A stretch of DNA of 37,062 nt from Paludibacteraceae bacterium (lineage in GTDB: Bacteria > Bacteroidota > Bacteroidia > Bacteroidales > Paludibacteraceae). Positions 1 to 10,000 of this stretch are shown here, in pieces. The translations under genes were made by a program, and so were the position numbers. Every line of letters begins with the position of its first letter. Position 1 is the first letter of the stretch. The stretch spans positions 1-37,062 of the forward strand of contig JAFVDX010000012.1 of NCBI GenBank assembly GCA_017478225.1, written 5' to 3'. The notes under the pieces were generated by a model. That model had not been told where the DNA came from, made no database searches, and worked only from the letters and a program-made list of their open reading frames with translations.

Positions 1-117
1 ATAAGAATTAGTAGTTAAATCCCATGTTTCATCTCCCCATGCGTTAGTAATGGAAAGAATTAGCATAAACAGTACAGCTGCGTACCATTTACGGTGTTGA
101 AAGATTTGTGTTTTCAT
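1..117 (-). CDS. Secreted protein, N-terminal fragment (cut by window edge)
   Basis: An ATG on the minus strand (CAT at 115-117) opens a frame that stays open for all 39 codons to the window edge. The product begins MKTQIFQHRKWYAAVLFMLI and continues LSITNAWGDETWDL. This is a classical signal peptide: basic start, hydrophobic core of about 13 residues, likely cleavage after the NA or AWG region. The first mature residues are polar, as in the other modular secreted proteins of this window. The gene diverges from the large secreted-protein unit starting at 219, leaving about 100 bp for two opposing promoters. I found no clear TAnnTTTG element for either. The function cannot be judged from 39 residues; secretion is the only supported claim. 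Confidence 0.75.
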   Translation of the reverse strand, partial: MKTQIFQHRKWYAAVLFMLILSITNAWGDETWDLTTNSY

Positions 118-218
118 TTTATTTAATATTATGTTTTTACAATAAGATAAATATGTCATAACAATATATACTTTATTTTGAGAAGTCTATTCATTTGTAA
201 AATATAAACTGTATAAAT

Positions 219-3200
219 ATGAAAAACATTTATTTACATCGAATTTGGATACTGATAAGCGTCCTTATTCTAACAATCTCTCACACATTTGCAACAGATG
301 TGACTATTAGTGTTGCGAACGACACTTGGACATCTACAGGAACCTCTGGAACAGGTGGCACAACATCTGTCACTAAAAGTGGAATTACTGTGAGTTCAAC
401 TAAGGGGTTTAAAGATGGAACAACCGCAATTCGCGAATACTCAGGGTGTGAAATAACCGTAAGTTCATCAGTCGGAAATATAACTAAAATTGCCTTCACA
501 TCAACGGCATCCGGAACTTCAAACAATGGTCCTTCAAAAATAAGCCTTAAATCAGGACAATCTGGTTCATATTCCTACTCAGGAAAGGTTGGAACTTGGA
601 CATATGCAACTGGTGCGAATTCTGTAGTATTTTCTGCTTCAGCGCAATTCAGGTGGACGCAAGTAGTTGTTACTTACTCAGGTGGTACTACTTATACCGT
701 CACATACAATGCTAATGGGGGTAGTGGAAGCATGAGTAATGGAACTGGCGCATCAGTAACAATTGCTGACTGTTCATTTACGGCTCCAAGCGGAAAGACT
801 TTCAGTAAATGGAATACTAATTCAAATGGAACAGGAACCGACTATGCTGTTGGTGCGTCTGTAACCCAAAACTTAAATCTTTATGCCATTTGGATTGATA
901 TACCGCAATATACCGTCAATTGGTATGTAAACGGTTCTGTTGCACATTCGCAGACAGGTTATGAAGGAGCAACTCTGACAAGTATCCCTACACCTACAAG
1001 TAGCGATTGCGATGGTTCAAAGTCTTTTGTAGGTTGGACATCAACGGCTAATTATTCGCACGCATCAACAGCACCTGCATTCGTTTCTCCGACTACCATT
1101 CCTAATGGCGGAGCAAACTACTATGCCGTTTTTGCAACTGCAAGTGCTGGTGGAACAACAGAATGGGTAGAAACAGCAATAGAAGATATTTCAGGAAGTG
1201 ATATATTTGTTATCGCTACTCCTGGTGGATATGCAGTTTCAAATAATAACGGCACATCTTCCGCTCCTTCTGCTGTTTCCATTACTGTTAGTGCTGGAAA
1301 AATCACTTCTACTGTAACAGATGAAATTAAATGGAATTTAGGAGGTAATAGCACTGATGGTTATATTTTCTATCCTAATGGTTCTACAACTACTTGGCTC
1401 TATTGTTCTACCACAGCGACATCAGGTTCTAATAATAATATCAGAGTTGGTACTGGTGATCGAAAACATTGGAAAGCAGATAACGATGGAGATTATGCAA
1501 CGAATGACAACTACACAGATAGATGGCTATGTAATTATAATGATGCAGATTTTCGAGGGTATGTAGGTTCCAGTGTAACATCTGATATTGTAAGCAAATT
1601 TTACAAGAAATCCGGTGGTACAAGTTACTCGGATTACGAGACGAATTGTTGCACTCCGTTGGGTCAAATAAATGGTCCCATTAATTTGACCCAGTCGGGG
1701 GCGGGGATAGCGGTTTCGTGGACGAGCGGTGTGAGTGACGCGACGGGCTATCTTGTGAAGGTATATGAAGATAATAACGGTTCAAAAGGCAATTACCTCG
1801 ATGTATCGGCAACCACAAGCGGACAAAGCGATACAACGGTAACCATCACCAATGCTGCAATCGTCGCTGGATCAAAATATTGGGTGGGAGTTACTCCACT
1901 TGATAATAGCGGTACTTACTGCCCGGAAGGTAAAGAAAGAATATCTGCAAGCAGCATCACTATGGCAGCGTCGGCATGTGCTGCACCGACATTCTCGCTG
2001 ACAACAGGAACGACATACGACAACAGTCAGACGCTTACTATCAGTACTTCTACCGATGGTGCAAACATACTCTACACCACCAATGGCACAGACCCGACCT
2101 GCTCTTCAGGTTCAACATATTCGAGTGCAATAACGGTGGATGGCAATCAGACAGTGAAAGCGATAGCCTGCAAGGATGGATTGGACGCTTCGGCAGTGGC
2201 GAGTGCTACTTATTCATTCAAATGTGCCACGCCGACATTCTCTGTGGCTGCCGGTACATATAGCAGTACACAGAGCGTGACGCTGAGCTGCGAAACGACA
2301 GATGCTGTGATACACTACACCACCGACGGCTCGACACCGACCGGCAGCAGCCCGACCTATTCTTCAAGTGCGATAACGGTGGATGATGACATGACCATTA
2401 AAGCCATTGCCATCAAGACCAACTATACCAATTCGGATGTGGCTTCGGCAACTTACCGCATAATGAACTGTGACTGGTACGAGTCGTTTGATCAATGCGA
2501 TGGCCAAGGTGGAAATGGCGGCAACTGGAGTGGATATTCGAGTACTGCTGCACCAACTTATGATAATTCGGGATGGACAATTAACGCAGGTGCTTATAAG
2601 GGTAACAAATGTATAAAAGCCGGAAGTGGTAACACCGGCGGTACTGCCACGACACCAACTATCACTGTTGATAATGGTGTGACAGGTAGAGTTTCATTCA
2701 GAACCGGCGCATGGGATAGCGGCTCTGCAAAACTGACATTTACAGGAGCCATAGTAGGGACAAGCGGTACAACCACCACATGGACAGCAGCAAGTGAAAT
2801 GACCGCATCTCAATGGAATGATTATGAGGTTGAATTTACGACAACGAGCACGAGTTTGCAAATCGAATTCAGTAGTACAGGTAATCGTTTTTGGCTTGAT
2901 GAGGTATGCGTAAAATTAGATCCTGCAAGTTATACCGTCACCTTCAACGCTAATGGTCATGGTACGGCGCCTGATCCGATAACGGATGTAGCGAAGAACT
3001 CCACTATCAACTCAAGTAAGCCTTCTGACCCGACTGCCACCGGTTGGACCTTCGGCGGTTGGTATAAAGAAGAGGGTTGTACTAACGCATGGAATTGGAA
3101 TACGGACCAAGTGACGGAGAACACCACCCTTTATGCCAAGTGGACATGTTCTAAGCCGACGAGTCTGAGCATCTCTTCCACAGGCAGCAAGTATGACTTC

Positions 3201-6200
3201 TGCGCAGGCGAGAGTATGACATTGACCGTCAGCGGCTCGAACATAGGCGATGGTGCTACTTATCAGTGGAAATTAGGCGGCGCAGATATTAGCGGCGCGA
3301 CGAGTGCAAGTTACACCACCACGATGGCAGCCGCTAAGGCCGGCGAATATACATGCAAGGTAAGTAATGGCACATGCTCCGATAGCACCAGCGGTTCTTG
3401 GGTACGCGTATGGACATTATATATCAACAACGGTGCAGCAGGCGCTTGGCAAGAACTTGACTTTACTAACACAGGCACCAACGCCGGCAGCAACACCACA
3501 GTAGAGTTGTCGGCTGATGGGACTTATCAGTTCAAACTGAAAGACAACAACGACGGTTGGTTTGGACTGAACAGTAAGACCATAACCGGCACAGAGTCGA
3601 ATATCGCACTTAATGGTACGGGTGCCAATGTAAACTTAAACGCCGGCTTAGGAGGCTATTATACCTTTACCATCAACTACAGCACGCCTACCGCCCCGCA
3701 AGTGAGTGTTACCTATCCTACAGCCAATCAAGCAGCCGATTATCCGATTTACTTCGACAAGTCGGTGATAACAGGTTGGAACAGCGAAGACGCAAGTGAT
3801 ATTTATCTGCGTATCGGTAAGAGCGGTAATAACAAAAACAACATTACCGACAGTAAGGTTTGGACATTGGTTCCCGGAACAGACCGTTTCTACCAAACAG
3901 TTTCATTGGCGTACAATGGTTTTGAGGCATGGCAGATTGCAAACAATACATCGTGGTCAGGTGATAATAGTATTTACAAAGTTGACGGTTCAGGCTATGC
4001 TATTACAAAAGGTACTGAATTCCAGAAATATGTTGTGGAAAGTGCAGGCGTTACCATTATTCCAAATACTCCAAGTACGGGTCAGAGCGATGGCTGTGAC
4101 TATTTTTCAGTGACAAAGACCGATGGTATGCTCAAGCATACGGCTACCATCACTGCGCCGACTAACGGTACTATCAGTTTGGCATACACGAGCAAGGCGG
4201 GCAGTCCGAGTACGGCAACGGTGAGCGACCTACCCCACCGCTCATATATCACCGCCACAGCCACGCCGGCTGCGGGCTATCAACTCGCTACCTTCACCGT
4301 AACACCGGAAGGCGGGGATACTCAGAACTTGACATCGGGAGCCGCTAACAACCATGTGCTTGCCACCAATGCCACTTTCGCTGCTACTTTCTCGGAAAAA
4401 ACCATCACCATCACATGGAACGGTAATGGTGGAACGCCGAGCAAAGCATCAGACACATGGGTATATAACTCATCGGCTCTTGCCTCGCTGCCAACGGCAT
4501 CGGGCAACGGCTCGAAGATCTTTGTTGGTTGGTTCACCGACCCCACTGCAGGCACTCAGATTGACAATGTGGGCGGCTCGAATAAACCCACCGATAATGT
4601 TACTTATTATGCTCACTGGAGCGATGGCAACACTGTTTATTTCCACGCCTCGCCGGGTACAGCATCGGTTGACAGTGTCACTCAGACAACAATAGGCAGT
4701 ACCGTAACGCTTGCTACCGCTACTATCGACTGCGAGGGGTGGACGTTTGCAGGCTGGAAGGTAGGTTCTGCTCAAACAGAGACGACCACCGACCCCGAAG
4801 CAGGTCTGCTTGCCAGTGGCGCAAGTTACACACCCGCCTCAGCGACAGTGCAGATGTATGCCGTTTGGAAGAAGAACTTCGGAGGCGGAACAGGCGATGT
4901 AACAAGTACATACGATTGGGATAATAATACGACTGGATGGACAACGGCGGGCACAACACAAAATAATGGCGGAGTCGATAATTCTAATTATGCAAGTTTA
5001 GGAGGAACAGGATACATGACTTACAATAGTCAAGTTAAAGTAAAGGGACTATCATTTGCTTTCAAACTATCAAGTAACAATACAAAAGGAACCATTAAGG
5101 TACAAAAGGCAACAAATAGTACATTTTCAATCGGTCTGACAGATGTCCGTACTTGGACAATAAGTGAAATGAGCGCTTTGAGTAGTTCGTGGAAAACATA
5201 CTCTACAGAAGTTTCTGATTTTGATGGTGCAACCAACTACTATGTTCGCTTAGCCTATATTCAAGAAGGTAATAGTAACGCAATAAGATATTTCGATGAT
5301 ATTGTAGTTACTTACACCGGCACCATCCCTGACTCATATAAATGGACCTCAACACCGGATGATTACGGATGTACCCCTGCCAATCAAGTGAAGACGCCGG
5401 TAATTAGTCCGGATACGGTGGCTCAGACTGGCGATGTGAGTGTATCTATCACTTGTGCGACAGATGACGCAACGATTCGGTACACGACAGACGGAACGGA
5501 TCCGACCAAATCAAGCGGTACTGTTTACAGTGGTGCCTTCACAGTAAGTTGTTCGGCAACTGTGAAGGCTATTGCCTACAAAGCAGACATGGACGACTCC
5601 GAGATTGCTTCGCAAGCCTATACTATCACCGTTCCTACTCCTACCTTCTCGCTTGCCGAGGGCACATATTACGATGCTGACCAGACGCTGACGCTCTTGC
5701 TGCCCACCACGCATACGGGAACAGTAATCAAATACACCACTAACGGCGATGACCCGACATCGAGCAGCACCACCTATTCGAGTGCGCTAACGCTGACCGA
5801 AGGTTCTCATACCATCAAGGCAATAGGTTATAACGCCACCTGCGGGACCTCGTCGGCAGTGGCAACGGCAACATATAATATCCGATTTGGTGAGACTTAT
5901 ACACTGGTTACCGATGTTAATAATTTGAACCCGGGGGATAAGATTGTCATCATAGGAGATGTAAGTGATAAGAAGGCATTGAGTACATATAATATAAGTG
6001 GAAATAACCGCTCTTCGACCTATGATTTCAATTGGGTGAACGATGCTACCAAGACAGAAGCGAAGATTTACCCTGCGTTCAACGATCAAACTACTGTTCA
6101 GGTGATTGACCTTGAAGGTGAACCCGGAGCATGGGTACTGAAAGCAGAGAACAACGATACTAAGAAATATCTTGGTTTGAACTCAGATAATAATTATCTG

Positions 6201-6986
6201 AAGACTTACACTGCAAACTCCGACAGCACAACTAAATGGACTATCAGTATATCATCGAATATAGCAACGATACAAAATAATGCATACACAGAGCGCAATA
6301 TCCAACTTAACACATCGGGTACTCCTTTTGCCGCTTATAAGAGTGGTACTCAGGACGCTGTGAAGATTTACTCGTTGCCCAATCCTAATCCTGTAATCAA
6401 GGTAGAGGCTACATTGAGTGCGTTCTCGGCATGTCAGGGCATAGCCGGCGACGCTCAGTCGTTCTACATAAGTGGTAAGAACTTAGACGGCAACTTGGTC
6501 ATCTCAGGTGCGGCAGGCTACGAGTTCTGCCTGACAGAGAACGGCACCTACGCTGCCACGCTGACTTTGACGCCATCGACGAAGACTGTTGCAAGGACGC
6601 AGGTATATGTCCGTCTGTCGGCAACAGCGGCAGCAGGTGCCCACAACGGCAACCTTAACGCGGCTGTCAGCGTCAACTCACTCTCGCAGGACATCGCTGT
6701 AACAGACACAGTGAGTGTAGCGGATATGTATGTTGACCGAATACATAATCAGGTTATAAGCAACCAGTGCGGGACTTATTCTGCACCGACTTTAGCAGAT
6801 ACAGGCACGCCGTCGGACGAGAGTTGTGTAGAGACGCATTATAAGTTTATGGGTTGGGTATCGGACGATGCAGTAGCCGACGGATTCAACTCTGATTCTG
6901 ATTATATCGCCGACCTGATAACAGCGGCTACTTCGATGACTGCTGATGGTACGACCTATTATGCAGTTTGGGCAAAAGAAGAATAA
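219..6986 (+). CDS. Giant modular secreted protein with InlB-type and chitobiase-C-type repeats
   Basis: 2255 residues, with a signal peptide at about 1-25. Modules by position: a beta-sandwich-like N-terminal module 26-155; InlB B/Listeria-Bacteroides repeats around 158-228, 231-307, 905-975, 1395-1467, 1471-1553 and 2184-2255 (YNANGG...W......YAIW pattern); a divergent InlB-type repeat 1307-1394; fibronectin III-like 487-585; four chitobiase C-terminal-like repeats (ILYTTNGTDPT, VIHYTTDGSTPT, IRYTTDGTDPT, IKYTTNGDDPT) near 587-667, 669-750, 1721-1804 and 1806-1887; two jelly-roll-like segments 751-903 and 1553-1702; an Ig-like domain 978-1062; a carbohydrate-binding-like module 1063-1167; and two related 150-residue modules near 316-465 and 1891-2054. 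No catalytic domain is visible. The protein stops right after an InlB-type repeat (YYAVWAKEE), with no T9SS tail and no membrane anchor. It is first gene of a three-gene unit. A surface adhesin or polysaccharide-binding role is inference. Confidence 0.85.
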   Translation: MKNIYLHRIWILISVLILTISHTFATDVTISVANDTWTSTGTSGTGGTTSVTKSGITVSSTKGFKDGTTAIREYSGCEITVSSSVGNITKIAFTSTASGTSNNGPSKISLKSGQSGSYSYSGKVGTWTYATGANSVVFSASAQFRWTQVVVTYSGGTTYTVTYNANGGSGSMSNGTGASVTIADCSFTAPSGKTFSKWNTNSNGTGTDYAVGASVTQNLNLYAIWIDIPQYTVNWYVNGSVAHSQTGYEGATLTSIPTPTSSDCDGSKSFVGWTSTANYSHASTAPAFVSPTTIPNGGANYYAVFATASAGGTTEWVETAIEDISGSDIFVIATPGGYAVSNNNGTSSAPSAVSITVSAGKITSTVTDEIKWNLGGNSTDGYIFYPNGSTTTWLYCSTTATSGSNNNIRVGTGDRKHWKADNDGDYATNDNYTDRWLCNYNDADFRGYVGSSVTSDIVSKFYKKSGGTSYSDYETNCCTPLGQINGPINLTQSGAGIAVSWTSGVSDATGYLVKVYEDNNGSKGNYLDVSATTSGQSDTTVTITNAAIVAGSKYWVGVTPLDNSGTYCPEGKERISASSITMAASACAAPTFSLTTGTTYDNSQTLTISTSTDGANILYTTNGTDPTCSSGSTYSSAITVDGNQTVKAIACKDGLDASAVASATYSFKCATPTFSVAAGTYSSTQSVTLSCETTDAVIHYTTDGSTPTGSSPTYSSSAITVDDDMTIKAIAIKTNYTNSDVASATYRIMNCDWYESFDQCDGQGGNGGNWSGYSSTAAPTYDNSGWTINAGAYKGNKCIKAGSGNTGGTATTPTITVDNGVTGRVSFRTGAWDSGSAKLTFTGAIVGTSGTTTTWTAASEMTASQWNDYEVEFTTTSTSLQIEFSSTGNRFWLDEVCVKLDPASYTVTFNANGHGTAPDPITDVAKNSTINSSKPSDPTATGWTFGGWYKEEGCTNAWNWNTDQVTENTTLYAKWTCSKPTSLSISSTGSKYDFCAGESMTLTVSGSNIGDGATYQWKLGGADISGATSASYTTTMAAAKAGEYTCKVSNGTCSDSTSGSWVRVWTLYINNGAAGAWQELDFTNTGTNAGSNTTVELSADGTYQFKLKDNNDGWFGLNSKTITGTESNIALNGTGANVNLNAGLGGYYTFTINYSTPTAPQVSVTYPTANQAADYPIYFDKSVITGWNSEDASDIYLRIGKSGNNKNNITDSKVWTLVPGTDRFYQTVSLAYNGFEAWQIANNTSWSGDNSIYKVDGSGYAITKGTEFQKYVVESAGVTIIPNTPSTGQSDGCDYFSVTKTDGMLKHTATITAPTNGTISLAYTSKAGSPSTATVSDLPHRSYITATATPAAGYQLATFTVTPEGGDTQNLTSGAANNHVLATNATFAATFSEKTITITWNGNGGTPSKASDTWVYNSSALASLPTASGNGSKIFVGWFTDPTAGTQIDNVGGSNKPTDNVTYYAHWSDGNTVYFHASPGTASVDSVTQTTIGSTVTLATATIDCEGWTFAGWKVGSAQTETTTDPEAGLLASGASYTPASATVQMYAVWKKNFGGGTGDVTSTYDWDNNTTGWTTAGTTQNNGGVDNSNYASLGGTGYMTYNSQVKVKGLSFAFKLSSNNTKGTIKVQKATNSTFSIGLTDVRTWTISEMSALSSSWKTYSTEVSDFDGATNYYVRLAYIQEGNSNAIRYFDDIVVTYTGTIPDSYKWTSTPDDYGCTPANQVKTPVISPDTVAQTGDVSVSITCATDDATIRYTTDGTDPTKSSGTVYSGAFTVSCSATVKAIAYKADMDDSEIASQAYTITVPTPTFSLAEGTYYDADQTLTLLLPTTHTGTVIKYTTNGDDPTSSSTTYSSALTLTEGSHTIKAIGYNATCGTSSAVATATYNIRFGETYTLVTDVNNLNPGDKIVIIGDVSDKKALSTYNISGNNRSSTYDFNWVNDATKTEAKIYPAFNDQTTVQVIDLEGEPGAWVLKAENNDTKKYLGLNSDNNYLKTYTANSDSTTKWTISISSNIATIQNNAYTERNIQLNTSGTPFAAYKSGTQDAVKIYSLPNPNPVIKVEATLSAFSACQGIAGDAQSFYISGKNLDGNLVISGAAGYEFCLTENGTYAATLTLTPSTKTVARTQVYVRLSATAAAGAHNGNLNAAVSVNSLSQDIAVTDTVSVADMYVDRIHNQVISNQCGTYSAPTLADTGTPSDESCVETHYKFMGWVSDDAVADGFNSDSDYIADLITAATSMTADGTTYYAVWAKEE
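1660..1693. repeat. Strong inverted repeat inside the giant gene
   Basis: The arms TGGGTCAAATAAATGG (1660-1675) and CCATTAATTTGACCCA (1678-1693) are inverted repeats with a single mismatch and a 2-nt spacer. They lie in the coding sequence at residues about 481-492, at the join between the 150-residue module and the fibronectin III-like domain. Sequence right after the right arm is visibly G+C-richer than sequence before it. It could form a hairpin in mRNA or mark a recombination junction between modules. Confidence 0.8.
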
Positions 6987-7008
6987 GATATTTAATAAGT
7001 TAATAAGA

Positions 7009-7014
7009 AAGGAA
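7009..7014 (+). promoter_or_regulatory. SD-like site before the second secreted-protein gene
   Basis: AAGGAA lies 7 nt before the ATG at 7022, in the 35-bp gap after the stop of the giant gene. It favours 7022 over the alternative ATG at 7061 as the start. Confidence 0.45.
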
Positions 7015-7021
7015 ATGAATT

Positions 7022-10000
7022 ATGAAAACAATAGTAAATATCTTTAATACACTCAAGATTATGAAAACACAGAATATAAAATCAGTAAGAAGCATGACGC
7101 GAGTAAGTGCGTTGTTGCTAATGATGTTGGTTGCTGTAAATGCAATAGGACAGACAGTAGTGGATATATCTGAGGCAGGTACGATAAAAGCCACAAATAT
7201 AACGGTATATTCACAAGGAGGCAGTGGCACCGGTAGTAATAGTGTTTGTAGTTTCAGTGCTTCGGCATGCTATAAAAACACAAGTGGTAGTGTGACCTAT
7301 ATTTCTATCAATTCAGGTGATAGTTTCACTATTGCAGCCACCTCAGGTTATTTGTCAAAGATAGTAATTTCTCCTTATGCAGATGGTGGAGGAACAGCCG
7401 GTAGAATTAATGTAGACACAGGAACTTGGAACGGAAATAATGTATGGACGGCTGATAATGAAAGCACTGCTTCTGTAACCTTTACCGCCACCAATACCGT
7501 TGCATTTCAGAGTTTTACATTCAACATAACTCACTCTATCAGCACTACCGCTATCAAATGGAATGGTGGAACAGACGCAATAAATATTACTTGTGCCACA
7601 GGTGGAATGCCTGAGACAGAATTGTATTTTACCGGAACAAGTGGTTATTATGTTACTTCTTGTGGTGTTACGGGTGATTTCGGAGAAAACACTGTTGAGG
7701 ATGACTATTATTCTTCATCTACTCTCAGTCCTCTAACAATTAGTGTCTTGGCAAAGGAAGCAGGTAATTTTACTGGTCAACTTGAATTAGACATCACATC
7801 AAGCGATTATAGTTTATATAGTCACTATGAGATAATTATCCCTATAACACTGACCGTTACAGGTTGTACGGATATAAGGACTAAAGAAGCAGAGGTTAGT
7901 GCCAGCACTCCTACTTATAATTGCTCGACCGGCTATTGGGAATCAACTATCAGTTGGAATGCAATATCTGGAGCAACTAAATATAATGTAAGAATGATGG
8001 AATACAATGGTAGCGCATTTGCATATATCGGAAATTGGTATGATGCAGGTACAAACCTCTCATATACCTACACAAATTTGGAAACAGGAAAAGAATATCG
8101 TGCGAAAGTAGTTGCTGATAATCAAAATTGTTCAACTATCGATGCAACAAACGACAATCACACATTGTACGGAAGTGGTCAAGGAGCAAGTGATGATTTC
8201 GAAACCACCTGTCCGACAGTAGATGTCATAGCCGAAGCAACGGGTGTATTGGCTAATAGCGCTAATATTACAGTGTTAGCAGATGGTGATTTATGTTCTA
8301 ATATGAAATATGCGGTAGTGGTTAGTACTAACAGTGATTATTCGTCGCCAGTGTATAATGTCAGCAATCAGACGGCAGAAACATATTCGGTTAGCGGATT
8401 AGCGAGTCAGACTAAATACTATTATAAAGTAACTGCCACCAACGAATGTGGGAACAGCGGTATATATGAGGACAACTTCACCACATCGAAGGCATTGGTT
8501 GACTATCGCTATATGTGTATCGATTTGGAATTGCGCCATTCGGATTATCTGACGAGTACCGCTCCTGTGATGATTACTTCTGCCGGTGGTCAGAAGGTGA
8601 AGGGTGAGCGTACCTTGGAACTTATTATTTTAGGAACCACAGCCGGTGCTACTGTTTCCTTGAGCGGCACAGACCTGCTATTCTACAAGACTGATGGTTC
8701 GAGTGCTTCAACACTTACGACCGATGGCACGGGTAGTTTAACGGAGACGATAGTAGTGGCATACGCACCTACGGCATATACAAGCGAGAGTTTTGCCACA
8801 CCGGATATATCAGTTAGTTGCGAGGGTAATAATCTTCAGTTCCCGGGTCTTGTGACAGGTCGTTGTCTGCCCGATCAGTTTGTGATTGCTGCTAAAGCGG
8901 GTTCGGAATGGGTAGCACTGACGGCAAAGATTACCAAGAGTCAAGCGCAAGATGCAGTACCTATCATGGTGGATAAAACAACCACCCCGACTCGTGCGAC
9001 AGTAGCGATGAACACAAGCGAGTATAGTTTGCTTAGTTTGCAGACCGACAAACCTTCGGTAGCGCGCAATCGCTTCGGCTATAATGGTACGGCTGTGCAT
9101 TTGTTGAGCAGTCAGACGAGTAAAGTATTGAACGCAACAACAAGTACAAGCAGCAAGGTGGAACTGAACACATACGCTACTCACGACAATGCTGCATCGT
9201 CAACAGACAGTTTGTTCTATGAGTGGAAATTGGTATCAACCGATTTGGTACATTATACGATAACCAATAGTAACCGCACAACAGATTTGGCAAATAATCT
9301 CATTTTAGGTTACGGCAAAAACACAGGTAAATGGGGTATGTATCCGGCAGCCAATGCCAATCAGGACATCTTCATATTACCTATCACTGATGTGCTGACA
9401 GATATGGATGTAGAGGTGATGGAATGGGCTACTGATGGTATGGCACTCAGATTTACCGGCACTGCGCCTTCAACGGTTAAGGTAACACTTGGCGGAAGCA
9501 CTTCTGCGGCAAAGACATTGACGCAAATTGGAAGTAGCGACATATATACCGTTAGCGACTTGAGTTTGACGAGCAACGATTGCCAAGTGATGATGCTCAC
9601 CGACGGGGCTGACAACACTAAGGGTGCATTGATTCGCAAACCGATATTGGTAAATGATTCTGCCAATGCTGTTGGTTCTACCTATCGTACTAATTTAACA
9701 GACGAGGTGTGTGCAAGTTGCGATATAATAGTGCTTAATGGCGGCAAACTAACAGCCGATCAGGCCAAGACTAATCATACGGACTTTGCCAATATACATG
9801 TTTATCCCGGAGGTAAACTTGTGTTAGATGCTCAGTCGCTTGGTGTTAAGCAGCAGGTATATGTGCGTGGCGGATATAGTTGGTTGAACACTACTACTTA
9901 TGCTCTGCCAGAACTATATATCAATGGTAATATCAACTTCAATGGTAGTGCAAAGATTATATATGACTACTACATCCAGAACTACAAGTATTATCAGTTC

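Noticed and set aside
118..218. Promoters for the divergent genes at the left edge
   Set aside because: Several TTTG-like strings exist, but none forms a proper TAnnTTTG with the right spacing, so no promoter was called.
6984..7061. Frameshift joining the giant protein to the T9SS-tailed protein
   Set aside because: The second frame opens with its own SD-like site and a complete signal peptide, and the gap contains stops. Two separate genes are the better reading.
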